Source: Amycolatopsis sp. NBC_01480
GTDB taxonomy: Bacteria > Actinomycetota > Actinomycetes > Mycobacteriales > Pseudonocardiaceae
Direction: 5' to 3'
Assembly (NCBI RefSeq): GCF_036227205.1
Contig: NZ_CP109442.1
Location: 2,790,001-2,854,000, forward strand
DNA length: 64,000 nt
Positions 7,562 to 16,059 of the stretch are shown here, one piece after another (positions within the stretch are counted from its first letter, which is position 1; every line of letters starts with the position of its first letter). Under the pieces are notes generated by a model. The model was not told the origin of the DNA. It made no database searches and saw nothing but the letters and a program-made list of their open reading frames with translations. Position numbers and translations under genes: made by a program.

Positions 7562-9106
7562 TTACTCACCACGGGGGCGGGCGGCCACCACCAGCGGGCG
7601 CGCCGGCGGAGGCGGCAGGGTGCGCGCGAGGTGCACGGCACCGGCGGCGGCGTAGGTCGCGTCGCAGTGGCCGGCGCCGCGGCGGGTGAAGCGCCAGGCG
7701 TCGCCCTGGCGAAGCTTCTCCGTAGCGGGGACCTGCGCGTCGAGCAGCGGGTCACCGGACTGCGCGATCTGGCCGGCGTCCACCAGTTCGGCGAACCCCA
7801 TGCACACCGCGGGCACCTCGGCGCGGATGCCCGCGACCTCGACGCGCTGGGGCGGCCAGTCGGCTTGCTCGTTGTCGTCCAGGTCGGCGGCGTACGCGGC
7901 GGCCGGGCCCGAGGGGAACCAGCCGAACCGCCGTGGGACGACGCGGCGGACCCACCCGCGCATCTCGCGGTGCATCCCCCGCATGTCGTCCCACGCGGCC
8001 ACCACCTCGACGCGCACCCTGCCGTCCGGCAGCACGGCCGCCGCGGCGAGCGTGGCGTGACGACCGTCAATGGACACGTCGAAGCACAAGGCGACCCGGC
8101 CGCGCGCTGCTCTCATATCGCCGGGATCCAGGCACTCGGCCCAGTTTTCCGCGTCGATGGCGGGATCGAGCATCGGGACCCGCATGCACATGCTCTCGGT
8201 CTTGAATCCCGCCAGCTCCTCCCCGCCGGCGGCCTCGGCGCGCCGGGCGTCACCGAGCAGGCTCGACAAGGTCAGCCGGTAGCCGAGGTTTGGGTTGGCC
8301 TGTTGCAGCGCGGGTACGTCGGTTGGCCGCGACCCGTCGGGCGCGCTCCACTCCAGCAGTCCGAGCCGCTCGTCACCCTCGCCGCTCTCGATGAAGGCGA
8401 GCGCGGCCGTGCGGAGGCTGTCGAGCACGACGGATCGATCGTCGCCCTGGTTGGAGATTGCCCAGATTTGGGCGTCCGGCACGGCATTCGTTGCGGGCAC
8501 GGCCGCGTTCCAGGCGGTGAAGTCGTGGTGCTCGCGAAGCTCGTCGAGGACCAGGCGGTGGATCGTCAACGACCGCCCGCCCTTGCGGTTCGACGCCGCG
8601 ATCCGGTAGCGGGCCTTGTCGGTGGTGCGGAGCACGTTCTCGCCGTTGGTGCGGCGGACGCCGTTGGGCGGGATGTCCTCGGCGAGCGCGTCGCAGGCCT
8701 CGGCCAGCTCGACGGCCTTTTCCCACGACTCGACCGCGTACACCAGGTTCGTGCTGGTGCCGAGCACGAGCTTGCGCACCTCGATGAACAGCCAGTACAG
8801 CGTGAGGATCACCAGCAGCTCAGTCTTGCCGTTCTGCCGGCTGATCAGCAGCAAGATCGTGCGGAACCGCGGCCACCCGTTCGCCAGCAGCTCGCCGCCG
8901 TGGATCGCCGCCCACCGCTGCCACGGGTCCAGCGGCCGAAGCAGCGTGTCCCGGGCGAACTCCTCCACCTCGAACCCGTACGACGTGTCCGGCGTCAGCG
9001 CGCATCCACACCCGCACGGCCCAGGCGGGCCCTGCACGAGCGGGCGGGTCCACAGGCGCGGCATGGTCGAGCCGTAGACGACTTCGGCCGACTCGGCGGC
9101 GGTCAC
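7562..9106 (-). CDS. Terminase large subunit
   Basis: The 514-residue protein packages DNA into the prohead and cuts the concatemer. A P-loop variant RQNGKT lies at 90-95, a Walker B LVLDE at 185-189, and a C-terminal nuclease region begins with ALCFDVSIDG at ~345, the first Asp being a likely metal ligand. Order and length match HK97/phiC31-like large terminases. The GTG start overlaps the small-subunit stop (GTGA). A 57-nt gap with a palindrome separates it from the portal-capsid polyprotein gene. Confidence 0.92.
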   Translation of the reverse strand: MTAAESAEVVYGSTMPRLWTRPLVQGPPGPCGCGCALTPDTSYGFEVEEFARDTLLRPLDPWQRWAAIHGGELLANGWPRFRTILLLISRQNGKTELLVILTLYWLFIEVRKLVLGTSTNLVYAVESWEKAVELAEACDALAEDIPPNGVRRTNGENVLRTTDKARYRIAASNRKGGRSLTIHRLVLDELREHHDFTAWNAAVPATNAVPDAQIWAISNQGDDRSVVLDSLRTAALAFIESGEGDERLGLLEWSAPDGSRPTDVPALQQANPNLGYRLTLSSLLGDARRAEAAGGEELAGFKTESMCMRVPMLDPAIDAENWAECLDPGDMRAARGRVALCFDVSIDGRHATLAAAAVLPDGRVRVEVVAAWDDMRGMHREMRGWVRRVVPRRFGWFPSGPAAAYAADLDDNEQADWPPQRVEVAGIRAEVPAVCMGFAELVDAGQIAQSGDPLLDAQVPATEKLRQGDAWRFTRRGAGHCDATYAAAGAVHLARTLPPPPARPLVVAARPRGE

Positions 9107-9426
9107 GAGGCGCCTGCCCGTGCCGCGCGCCGGGCCCTGAGGTCGTCTTTCGCCTTCTGCTGGGGGCTTCGCTCGGGTGGGCCGCCCTTGGGGAGCACGG
9201 CCTTGCGCGCGGCCGGCGTCGCGCCGAGGTCGTTCAGCACTGCGAGCAGCTTGCCCGCCAGCTCGGCCAGCGTCCGCCCGGAGTCCTCGGCGTCGATCGC
9301 CGACCCAAGCCGCAAAGCAAGCGCGATAGCGGCCTGGTCCTCCCCGTCCAGGTCCAGCTCGGCCAGCGCGACCCGGACCGCGCCCAGCACGTCCCCCGGG
9401 TCGCCCAGCGCACCCGACGCGCTCAC
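9103..9426 (-). CDS. Terminase small subunit
   Basis: This 107-residue protein is helical (ALRLGSAIDAEDSGRTLAEL) with a basic C-terminus and lies immediately before the large terminase, with a 4-nt GTGA overlap at both ends. Small terminases recognise the packaging site and stimulate the large subunit. It resembles the short actinophage version with a phrase like AGKLLAVLNDLG followed by a charged tail. Identity rests on position and helical pattern. Confidence 0.75.
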   Translation of the reverse strand: MSASGALGDPGDVLGAVRVALAELDLDGEDQAAIALALRLGSAIDAEDSGRTLAELAGKLLAVLNDLGATPAARKAVLPKGGPPERSPQQKAKDDLRARRAARAGAS

Positions 9427-9569
9427 CGCGCGGCCTGTGGGGAGCCGGGGAGAGAGACTTTGACAGGGACGTGGATCAGCCGGCGGGCCCCCTCCGGGAA
9501 AAACCGCAGGTCAGCGACAGTGTCCACTGTGTACTCGCGTTTGCGCTGGTCAGAGGCTTGCGTGTGCAT
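9423..9569 (-). CDS. Small phage protein of unknown function
   Basis: A 48-residue frame starts MHTQASDQRKREYTVDTVAD at an ATG behind AGGTGGTG and ends in a GTGA overlap with the small terminase. A longer reading to 9755 is Arg/Pro-rich antisense to the HNH gene and is rejected. The protein has no recognisable domain. Good ribosome site and coupling are the evidence that it is translated. Confidence 0.5.
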   Translation of the reverse strand: MHTQASDQRKREYTVDTVADLRFFPEGARRLIHVPVKVSLPGSPQAAR

Positions 9570-9571
9570 GG

Positions 9572-9862
9572 TCACCACCTGGTCATCGGTCGGGGTTGAG
9601 GGTCGGTCGTCTTGGCTGCCTCGCGGGCGGCAGTGCCGGCAGCGCGGTTGCATCGGCGGTGTTCGGGGCCGGCGTACTCGCGCTTGCCGGTGCCGTCGCG
9701 GTGGCCGAGGTCCCAGGGCGCACCGGGCGGGATGAGGTGGCCGCAGCGTGCGCACGACACCGTGCCGCGGGCGACCGCAGGTGCGAGCTGAGCGCGGAGG
9801 CGCTGGTGGTGCGTGCCGTAGCCCTTGCGAGTGGTGTCACCCGGTCGCTGGTGGTCAGCCAT
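9572..9862 (-). CDS. HNH endonuclease
   Basis: A 96-residue protein with the HNH/zinc layout CARCGHLIPPGAPWDLGHRD, then EHRRCNRAAG: two CxxC-type halves around the His-rich core. HNH proteins next to the terminase genes are required for cos-type packaging in HK97 and many actinophages, and the position immediately upstream of terS/terL fits. The ATG at 9862 was chosen; a GTG at 9868 is equally possible. It ends 3 nt before the next start. Confidence 0.88.
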   Translation of the reverse strand: MADHQRPGDTTRKGYGTHHQRLRAQLAPAVARGTVSCARCGHLIPPGAPWDLGHRDGTGKREYAGPEHRRCNRAAGTAAREAAKTTDPQPRPMTRW

Positions 9863-9872
9863 ACCCACGATT

Positions 9873-10133
9873 CTAACTGGCTTTAGCGGTTAGATCGGCG
9901 CCTTCGTCGGTGACGAGGTCGGGTCGTCCGATGTAGACGCGGGCGCCGATGGCGTCGCAGTAGCGGCGGATGGTGGAGATCCGCGGGTCATGGCGTCCAC
10001 CTTCCAACGTGGACACGACTTCGCGCCGGAGACCGGACCGGCGTGCTACCTCGGTCTGGTTCATGGCCGCCTGTTCGCGCAGTCTCCGCAGGTGCCGGCC
10101 AACGCCGGTGATGTCGTTCCCCATGGCGTTCAT
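9873..10133 (-). CDS. Xre-family HTH regulator (head of late operon)
   Basis: The 86-residue protein starts MNAMGNDITGVGRHLRRLRE and has a Cro/CI-type helix-turn-helix (NQTEVARRSGLRREVVSTLE), then a short tail. A longer reading to 10262 runs through the inverted repeat upstream and is not used. It is the first gene of the late operon and lies 45 nt from a strong inverted repeat (10178-10264), so it may control its own operon or the late genes. Target and role are inferred from position. Confidence 0.8.
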   Translation of the reverse strand: MNAMGNDITGVGRHLRRLREQAAMNQTEVARRSGLRREVVSTLEGGRHDPRISTIRRYCDAIGARVYIGRPDLVTDEGADLTAKAS

Positions 10134-10170
10134 TCGCTCCAGTCTTCGAGTGTCCGTTGTGGACTGTTGA

Positions 10171-10264
10171 TGGTGAAGGGTGAACGATGGTGAACCTTCG
10201 TCCGTATACCCGCGCACACACATACATAAGGAGTTACCGGCACACGGTTCACCATCGTTCACCC
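10171..10264. promoter_or_regulatory. 19-bp inverted repeat with GGTGAA half-sites
   Basis: GGGTGAACGATGGTGAACC at 10178-10196 recurs as its exact complement at 10246-10264, 49 bp apart. Each arm holds two GGTGAA words 10 bp apart, and a further copy (TGGTGAAG) lies at 10171-10178. The region separates the end of the helicase gene from the HTH gene. The 10-bp spacing puts half-sites on one face of the helix, as in cooperative operators. It also could act as a looped terminator or origin-like site. Confidence 0.6.
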
Positions 10265-10271
10265 GCGCAGG

Positions 10272-11669
10272 TCACAGCGGTAGACCGCCCGCTTCGTCCT
10301 CGTCGGCGGCTAGCCCGATGCCGACGTACTGGTATGCGCCGCCGTGCCCGCGCTTCTTCTCGAACCCGCGCTCGGTCAGGCGCAGGCCGAAGTCCTTCTG
10401 TGACATCGAGGCGATATCGCGGCGCAGGCACCACGTCGCCCACGTCTGGTACAGCACGGTGGCCTTGATCTTCGCGTAGGGCTGGAGGGTGCATTCCTCG
10501 TCGAGGAACTGCGCCAGCGGGTCGGACGCGTCCCGGTAGGACTCCGTGCGCTCCAGCACGGCCGCAGGCGGGTTCAATCCCACCCGCTGATAGTCCTGCC
10601 ACCCCCCGAACACCCACGCCAGCACCGCGGGCAGCTGGGCCTTGATCTTCTCCGGCAGCTTCACGTCCGGCTCGGTCACAGTCACGTCGAACGGGACGAC
10701 GCTCAACCTGCGCCACATGGCCTTGTCGTCGGCGGAGACCTGCGGCTTGTGGTTGGTGACGTAGATCAGCGAGTGCGACGGCTCGAACTCGAAGGCGTTT
10801 TCCCGCATCCGGTTCGCGCGGATCTTGTCCCCGCCCGTCAGCCGCTTCACCGTGGCCGCGGCGATCACGTCGCCCTCGTCGGTCTCGGAAGTGACCACGA
10901 TGCGGGCGCCGTGCAGGTCGGCGAGGAATGTGCCGTGCCGCTCGTGCCGCGTCTTCATGATCAGCTTGGGGTCCACGGTGATGCCGTAGTCCCCGAACGC
11001 GGCCAGCACGGCATCGATGCACACGGACTTCCCGTTGCCGCCAGTGCCAGTCAGGATCGGCAACGTGTGCTCCCGAACCTTGCCCAGCAGCGCCACGCCG
11101 AACACGCGTTGCAGGTAGGCGCGGACCTCGGCGTCCGGGAGCACGGTCTCCAGAAACGTGTTCCACAGCCCGGACCGCGCGCCGGCGGCGGCCTCCGTGC
11201 CGGCGCACTTGGTGATCATGTCGCGGGGGTCGTGCGGTTGCAGCTGCCCCGTGTCGAGGTTCAGCGTGCCGTTGCGCGCGTTGAACAACCAGGGTGCGGC
11301 GTTGATCTCCTCGGCCGCGACCGTCATGGGCCGCAGGTGTTTCGCGATCTCCAGCACGCCGGTGATGCCGCCGGACGACTCGCATTTCTTCACGTCGACG
11401 ATCAGCCCGTCACGGTCCTTCGCGGACAGCTCCACGGACTCGTGCCGCAGATCCTTCAGCAGCGCGACGACACAGCGACGGGCCTCCCCGTCGCGGTCCT
11501 CGATCCAGTGCGTGCCGCACCACCGATGCCACCCAATGCCGTGCACGTACAACAGGTGATCGGCGTAGGCGCTCACAAACCGCTCGGCGATCCGCAGTTG
11601 CCCGGAGTGCATCTCCTTCAGGAACGGCACGACGCCGGCGGTCTCGGCGTCGGCGTACGTCGTGGTCAT
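10272..11669 (-). CDS. D5-type phage DNA primase/helicase (SF3)
   Basis: This 465-residue protein resembles phage/plasmid primase-helicases of the D5/P4 group. A D5-N-like segment (AAPWLFNARNGTLNLDTG, ~125-141) precedes the P-loop GTGGNGKS at 208-215, and a later LIYVTNHKP segment fits helicase motif C. It unwinds DNA at the phage origin. The ATG at 11669 follows AGAAAGG and overlaps the upstream stop as ATGA; an extension to 11708 is rejected. It is the last gene of the early operon; the inverted repeat at 10178-10264 begins 8 nt after the stop. Confidence 0.88.
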   Translation of the reverse strand: MTTTYADAETAGVVPFLKEMHSGQLRIAERFVSAYADHLLYVHGIGWHRWCGTHWIEDRDGEARRCVVALLKDLRHESVELSAKDRDGLIVDVKKCESSGGITGVLEIAKHLRPMTVAAEEINAAPWLFNARNGTLNLDTGQLQPHDPRDMITKCAGTEAAAGARSGLWNTFLETVLPDAEVRAYLQRVFGVALLGKVREHTLPILTGTGGNGKSVCIDAVLAAFGDYGITVDPKLIMKTRHERHGTFLADLHGARIVVTSETDEGDVIAAATVKRLTGGDKIRANRMRENAFEFEPSHSLIYVTNHKPQVSADDKAMWRRLSVVPFDVTVTEPDVKLPEKIKAQLPAVLAWVFGGWQDYQRVGLNPPAAVLERTESYRDASDPLAQFLDEECTLQPYAKIKATVLYQTWATWCLRRDIASMSQKDFGLRLTERGFEKKRGHGGAYQYVGIGLAADEDEAGGLPL

Positions 11670-12004
11670 GCGGACCTTTCTTGGTGGTGCTGCTCGAAAT
11701 GCGCCCACGAGGCCGCGGTTCGAGCACGGATTTCCCGCGGCGTCAGCTCAGGCCGTGTGGCCTCGGCACGCCGTCGGCGTAGTTCGGCGTAGGTGGGCAC
11801 GGACGCCACCTGGCGCCAGTCCGCGCCGGCGGAGAACGCGGCCGAGATGTCCCGCTGCCCGGCGCGGTAGGCCCATTCGACCCATTCGGCCAGCAGCTCG
11901 GCAACGTGCGGGCTGGTGTTGAGCAGCCGCCAGGCAGCCGCATCGAGCACAAGGAAGTCGTACTCGACGCGGTCCACCTCGACGGTGCGACGGTCACCGC
12001 TCAC
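11666..12004 (-). CDS. Early phage protein, helical, unknown function
   Basis: A 112-residue frame starts with a GTG (MSGDRRTVEVDRVEYDFLVL) in a GTGA overlap with the upstream gene and ends in an ATGA with the helicase. It contains helical segments such as VAELLAEWVEWAYRAG and a basic C-terminus. It resembles short hypothetical proteins of actinobacterial prophage early regions. No function is recognised. Confidence 0.6.
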   Translation of the reverse strand: MSGDRRTVEVDRVEYDFLVLDAAAWRLLNTSPHVAELLAEWVEWAYRAGQRDISAAFSAGADWRQVASVPTYAELRRRRAEATRPELTPREIRARTAASWAHFEQHHQERSA

Positions 12005-12354
12005 GCCGCTTCGTCCGCGACGCACGCGTCGGCCGCGGTCCAGCCGTACACGTGGTCCGGGTGGGTGTGTTTGCCGTCGTGCCCGGCGTCGAGGTAGCAG
12101 CGGTACCGCGTGCCCGCGATGCCCTGGTACTTGACCGGGTCGTACTCGACGAACGGCCTGATCACGCTGGTGCACCGTGCGGCGTCCACATCGGACCACT
12201 CGCCGTCGCCGTCGCCGGTGACCGGCCATGTGGCGCCGCAGTAGGCGCACCAGAAACAGGTCCCGTCGCCGCTGGTCTCGTCGCAGCAGAGCGGGCACTC
12301 CGGGTTCCGGTGGATCAGCGGCGGGGGCGCCGGCCGCGTTGTCCCCTCGGTCAT
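12001..12354 (-). CDS. Cys-rich early phage protein (zinc-binding likely)
   Basis: The 117-residue protein has CPLCCDETSGDGTCFWCAYC near residues 20-40, with paired CxxC motifs suited to a zinc ribbon, and later RYRCYLDAGHDGKHTHPDH, which offers further Cys/His ligands. It is coupled on both sides by 4-nt overlaps. Proteins with this small zinc-knuckle form are common in actinophage early operons; the role is unknown. Confidence 0.6.
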   Translation of the reverse strand: MTEGTTRPAPPPLIHRNPECPLCCDETSGDGTCFWCAYCGATWPVTGDGDGEWSDVDAARCTSVIRPFVEYDPVKYQGIAGTRYRCYLDAGHDGKHTHPDHVYGWTAADACVADEAA

Positions 12355-12929
12355 CCGGTCACCTCCGGCGTGCGCAGCGCGGCGCCGAGCAGCGCGCGGA
12401 GGTCGGCCACGCGCAACGCCGCGGCGTGGTGGTCGAGGCCGAACGCGTGGATCAGCGCGAGGTCGAGGGTGCTGCCCGCGCGCCGCTCCAGCTGGGCGAG
12501 GTACGCCGCGACGCGGGCCGCCGCGGTGATGACGGACGGGCGGCGCTCCACCACCAGCTCGTCGAGCACATCGGCGTAGAACGAGGTGCCGTGGCGGGGG
12601 TTATCGGGGTTGACCAGCCCCACGCCGGGCCGCCCGTAACGACCGCGATGCAGGGTGTCCACGCGCCATCTCTCGCCGGATCGCAGCGTCAGCAGCTCAC
12701 CCACGTGATACACCCGCAGGTCTGCGGTGCCGCCGATGACGCGGTCCACCAAGCCGTGACCGTCGGCGGCGGCCATGACCGCCAGGGCGTCGCGGACGAT
12801 CGCGGCACGCTCGGCGGTGGGGCAGACTGCGACTGGCCAGTGCGCGCCGAGGTTCACGACGGTGACGACGTGGTCCCACTTCGGGTACGGGTGGCCGGCC
12901 TGGATGGTGGTGACCTCGACGTGCGTCAC
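12351..12929 (-). CDS. Early phage protein, unknown function
   Basis: A 192-residue frame begins at a GTG (MTHVEVTTIQAGHPYPKWDH) overlapping the Bet/RecT stop as GTGA. The N-terminal half is beta-rich; the middle (GELLTLRSGERWRVDTLHRG) looks like a small barrel; the C-terminal third is helical. No known family is recognised. Its place between the recombinase genes and the zinc-ribbon protein suggests an accessory role in phage DNA metabolism, but that is inference. Confidence 0.6.
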   Translation of the reverse strand: MTHVEVTTIQAGHPYPKWDHVVTVVNLGAHWPVAVCPTAERAAIVRDALAVMAAADGHGLVDRVIGGTADLRVYHVGELLTLRSGERWRVDTLHRGRYGRPGVGLVNPDNPRHGTSFYADVLDELVVERRPSVITAAARVAAYLAQLERRAGSTLDLALIHAFGLDHHAAALRVADLRALLGAALRTPEVTG

Positions 12930-14032
12930 GCGGTCACCCCCGGAGTCCATGCCGCGCACGCGTCCCGCACCGCGTCGGCCATCTGGCCGGCCTCGGCGAA
13001 CCGCGCGACGGTGTCGAGCACGTGCGCGGCCTCGGACCGGGCCAGGTTCTTCGTCGTGCCGATCGGCGCGCCGACGAGGAACGACACCACGGCCAGACGG
13101 TCCTCACGGTCCTTCACGCCGTGCTCGCCCAGCGCCGCCGCGATCGCGGTCAGCTGTTTCTCGGTCGCCCGCGGCTCGGGCGCGTCCTCGACCACGTCGG
13201 CGTCGACAGGTTCGGCCGAGGCCTCGGCCGCCTGCGCGGCTGCCTTGCCGGCCGCGGCGATCCGCTCGGCCAACGCGGCGTTGTTCGGCTCCACCCCGCG
13301 CGCCATGTTGTAGAGCTTCTGCAGCGCGGCCACGTCCCCGGCGGCCTCGGCCAGCGCGGCGTCCCAGTCGATCGCCTCGGGCTGCTCGCGGCGGGGCGGC
13401 TCGGGTGCCGACTGGCGCTCAGCCTCGGCCTGGACCGCGTCAGCCTGCGCCATCTCCTCCTCCGTGTACACCCCGGCGAGATCTTGCGGGAAAGCCTTAC
13501 GCAGAGCCAAAGCCTCCGCGCACTTGGCGATCATGAGCGCACCCTTGCCCTGCCACATCGAGGTGAGAGCACCACCGCTCTTCGTCACCGAGTACTCGCC
13601 GAAATGAGCCGTGGCGTACATGACCTGCGACCAGTCCTTGCGGATGACACCGACACGCGCGGCGACCGGCGGGCCCTTCTTCAGCCACACGTCCGACCAC
13701 ACGCCATCCGGGCCGCACCACTGCGGGCCGACCTGCCCGCCGTACTGGCCGTGCCGCTCCGCCACGATCCGCAAGCCGTCGATAGCCGCCTGGATCGTGT
13801 ACTTGTTCCGCCGGGCCTGCGAGTCCCACCGCGCGATCATGTAGAGCTGCCGGGCGAACGGGTCCAGCCCCGTCCGCTGCGCGAAGTGCAGGAACACCGC
13901 CAGGTCCGCGTCCGGGGCGTCGTCGAGGCCGAGCTGGACCAGCGCCGCGCGCTGGACCTCCGTCCACCCGGTCTGCGCCGGGTCCAGCGCCAGCGACCCC
14001 GCGGAACGCGTCACCATCTCCTTGCCCGTCAT
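12926..14032 (-). CDS. bet: Phage recombination protein Bet (RecT-type annealing protein)
   Basis: The 368-residue protein matches the Bet/RecT annealing family: LGLDDAPDADLAVFLHFAQR, TGLDPFARQLYMIARWD, then YTIQAAIDGLRIVAERHGQY and, later, KCAEALALRKAFPQDLAGVY with a TEEEM. These are the conserved blocks of phage Bet proteins. It anneals single strands produced by the exonuclease. The C-terminal ~150 residues are Ala/Glu-rich with a short helical domain. The ATG overlaps the YqaJ stop (ATGA), forming a classical exonuclease-annealase pair. Confidence 0.92.
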   Translation of the reverse strand: MTGKEMVTRSAGSLALDPAQTGWTEVQRAALVQLGLDDAPDADLAVFLHFAQRTGLDPFARQLYMIARWDSQARRNKYTIQAAIDGLRIVAERHGQYGGQVGPQWCGPDGVWSDVWLKKGPPVAARVGVIRKDWSQVMYATAHFGEYSVTKSGGALTSMWQGKGALMIAKCAEALALRKAFPQDLAGVYTEEEMAQADAVQAEAERQSAPEPPRREQPEAIDWDAALAEAAGDVAALQKLYNMARGVEPNNAALAERIAAAGKAAAQAAEASAEPVDADVVEDAPEPRATEKQLTAIAAALGEHGVKDREDRLAVVSFLVGAPIGTTKNLARSEAAHVLDTVARFAEAGQMADAVRDACAAWTPGVTA

Positions 14033-14967
14033 CGGGCCACGTCCTTTCGCGTCGGAATGTGCAGCCGCCGACCGCTGCTCGCCTTCACCGTGAAGGCGGC
14101 GCGCGCGACGGTCTTGTACGTGAGCACCGGTCGGCCATCGACGGTCAGCACCTCGGCATCGCCGACGAACACCCGCAACGCGGCCTCCACCTCGGCGATC
14201 CGTGCGCCGGTCGCCTTGCCCGCGGCCTTCAGCTCGGCGCGCTCGGCCAGCAGCGCCTCAACGTGCGCCGGGTACTGCGCCTCCACCGCCGTGCCCGAGA
14301 CCGCGGCCGGCCACCGCAACGCCAGCTCGGCGTCCGTGATCGCGGCCAGGTCGACCTCGGGCGGTGTCTCGGAAATGACGTGCTCTGTCCAGAATTTGTC
14401 TACTCGCGCGGCAATGTCGGCGATCACCGCGTCGTCGCGCTGCACCGGGCCGCGCAGGTGCGGCACCGGGTCGATCCACGCGACAAACCACGCGTGACTC
14501 CGCCCCGTGACCGCAAGCTGTTGCTGCGCCTGCAAGTACGCCCCGCGGGAGATCCCGCCGTCGCGCCACTCCTTCGCCACGTCGGCGTAGACGCTGTGCG
14601 TCTTGATCTCCAGCACGCCGCCGTCGTCCACCAGCCGGTCCGGGGTGGTGCGCAGGTGGTCCCGCTCCCGCGAGGCGAGCAAGCCGGCGCGGGCCACGTC
14701 GAGCCCGGTCTGATCGGCGAACCAGTCCGCGAGGTGCGGTTCCAGCCAGTTCCCGCGCAGCATGGCGTAGCTCGGGTCCTCGTCGGCGAGCTGGCCGGTC
14801 TTGTCCAGCCACAACCCATACACGGACTGGTGTTTGGACTCGCCGAACAGCACCGGAATATCGGACCCGCCGATGCCGCGGCGCCGCTCGGCCAACCACG
14901 TCGCGCGGTCGATGTCGGCGGGCAGCACCTCCCGCGCCGCGGGGGTGTCCCAGAAGTTCGAGATCAT
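14029..14967 (-). CDS. YqaJ-type phage exonuclease
   Basis: The 312-residue protein has the lambda-exonuclease/YqaJ signature: RRRGIGGSDIPVLFGES near residue 30, a conserved Glu in MLRGNWLEPHLADW, TTPDRLVDDGGVLEIKTHS near 105-125 carrying the PD-(D/E)xK-type Asp/Glu/Lys, then AYLQAQQQLAVTG. It resects double-stranded DNA 5'-3' for the adjacent Bet protein. A ~60-residue helical tail follows the nuclease domain. Start and stop overlap the neighbours by 4 nt. Confidence 0.93.
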   Translation of the reverse strand: MISNFWDTPAAREVLPADIDRATWLAERRRGIGGSDIPVLFGESKHQSVYGLWLDKTGQLADEDPSYAMLRGNWLEPHLADWFADQTGLDVARAGLLASRERDHLRTTPDRLVDDGGVLEIKTHSVYADVAKEWRDGGISRGAYLQAQQQLAVTGRSHAWFVAWIDPVPHLRGPVQRDDAVIADIAARVDKFWTEHVISETPPEVDLAAITDAELALRWPAAVSGTAVEAQYPAHVEALLAERAELKAAGKATGARIAEVEAALRVFVGDAEVLTVDGRPVLTYKTVARAAFTVKASSGRRLHIPTRKDVAR

Positions 14968-15149
14968 GCCGACACCTCCACGTCCTCGACGAGGGCCAGG
15001 CCCTCGACGCGCTGCACTGCGGCAGCAACGGCGGTGGCGATCCGCTCAGGGCGCCAGTCGTAGCCGTGCCACCCCGGCGCCACCGCGACCAACACCGTCA
15101 CCTCCACCAGCTGCTCGCCGTCGAGGCCGGCCACCACGCGGGCGGTCAT
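14964..15149 (-). CDS. Small early phage protein
   Basis: A 61-residue frame starts MTARVVAGLDGEQLVEVTVL at an ATG in an ATGA overlap with the gene upstream, and ends in an ATGA with the exonuclease. It reads as two strands and a helix (RIATAVAAAVQRVEGLALVE). No family is recognised. Double coupling makes it likely to be expressed with yqaJ and bet. Confidence 0.5.
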   Translation of the reverse strand: MTARVVAGLDGEQLVEVTVLVAVAPGWHGYDWRPERIATAVAAAVQRVEGLALVEDVEVSA

Positions 15150-15649
15150 GCCACACCGCCGCTGGCCCGCCGGTACCACGCGCGCCCCTCGGTGGTGGCT
15201 TCCCACACGGTCCAGGCCGTGCCGTAGTGCTCACGGACCAGACCCGAGGCACGGATGTACCCGCCCTCGACCAGCTCACGACGCCGCGGCCGGACCGAGT
15301 TGTCCAACATGGACAGTCGGCGGACCAGCTCGAAATCCGTCGCGCCGCCCTGCTCGACAAGGCCGATCAGGACGCGCCCGCGCTGGTTGCCGGTGCGCGG
15401 CGCAACGATGCGCGCCGCACGCGCCGAGGTGAGCACCGGATCGGAGGTGGTCTTGCCCGGGGTGTTCGCAGTGACCTCGGCGTCCCGGAGCGCGGCGGCG
15501 GCGCCCTGCTGCGCCTCGTACCCGCTCAGCGCGCCCATGATCCGGGCCTCGGCATCGGCAAGGCTGCACTCTCCGGTCCGGACGGCCGCCAGGTTCGCCG
15601 TGACGATGTTCCGGACGCGGCTCACGGTGTAGACGGAGGTGCCGGTCAT
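15146..15649 (-). CDS. Early phage protein with winged-helix-like C-terminus
   Basis: The 167-residue protein starts MTGTSVYTVSRVRNIVTANL in an ATGA overlap. The N-terminal half is helical (AEARIMGALSGYEAQQ). The C-terminal half, GRVLIGLVEQGGATDFELVR then NSVRPRRRELVEGGYIRASG, has the layout of a winged helix with a wing after the recognition helix. It may bind DNA. A reading that extends to 15793 is Arg-rich and is rejected. Confidence 0.6.
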   Translation of the reverse strand: MTGTSVYTVSRVRNIVTANLAAVRTGECSLADAEARIMGALSGYEAQQGAAAALRDAEVTANTPGKTTSDPVLTSARAARIVAPRTGNQRGRVLIGLVEQGGATDFELVRRLSMLDNSVRPRRRELVEGGYIRASGLVREHYGTAWTVWEATTEGRAWYRRASGGVA

Positions 15650-15867
15650 CGGGCACCCGCCGCAAGCGCGGTGACCATGACCGGCTTGTCCGGCGACACC
15701 GCGCGAACCGCGGCGGCGAGGTGGCCACCGCACGCGTGCTTCGCGCCGCCCTCGTCGAACCGCTGGGCCAGGAACGCGGCGCGGCGACCACACGACATCT
15801 CGCAGTACTGCTTCTCAGGTGCGGGGGTGATCGTTGCGATATTTGTGAGGTGTTCGATGCTGGTCAT
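15646..15867 (-). CDS. Small Cys/His-containing early phage protein
   Basis: A 73-residue frame starts MTSIEHLTNIATITPAPEKQ with AAGGA-like purines upstream and ends in an ATGA overlap. It has YCEMSCGRRAAFLAQRFDEG then KHACGGHLAAAVRA: four Cys/His ligands that could bind one zinc. Function is unknown; comparable short zinc proteins are frequent in actinobacterial prophages. Confidence 0.55.
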   Translation of the reverse strand: MTSIEHLTNIATITPAPEKQYCEMSCGRRAAFLAQRFDEGGAKHACGGHLAAAVRAVSPDKPVMVTALAAGAR

Positions 15868-15924
15868 GGGAGGTCCTTATCCTTCAGCCCTGCTCGTTCC
15901 ACGCAGGCCACGGAGCGGCTTTCC

Positions 15925-16059
15925 TTATGCGGCAGTCGTTTCACGGGCCGCCCGTCGGGCGAGCGCCGCGCGGACGATGCGAGCGGCGCGGGCGAGCGTC
16001 GCCGGATCGTCGAGTGCAAGGACGTGCTCAGGTCCCGCCGAGCGTTCCCATGCCGCCAC
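15925..16059 (-). CDS. Possible small helical protein
   Basis: A 44-residue frame from a GTG at 16059 (VAAWERSAGPEHVLALDDPA) ends with an amphipathic Ala/Arg helix. It overlaps the end of the zinc-ribbon gene by 32 nt in another frame. The C-terminal part looks protein-like, yet start and ribosome site are weak. Without it the stretch 15868-16027 would be empty in an otherwise gap-free operon. Confidence 0.3.
   Translation of the reverse strand: MAAWERSAGPEHVLALDDPATLARAARIVRAALARRAARETTAA

Noticed and set aside
4442..9463. Very long + strand open frame opposite the head and terminase genes
   Set aside because: It is antisense to well-supported portal-capsid and terminase genes, is very rich in Arg, Gly and Ala, and has no domain; it is the usual GC-rich mirror frame.
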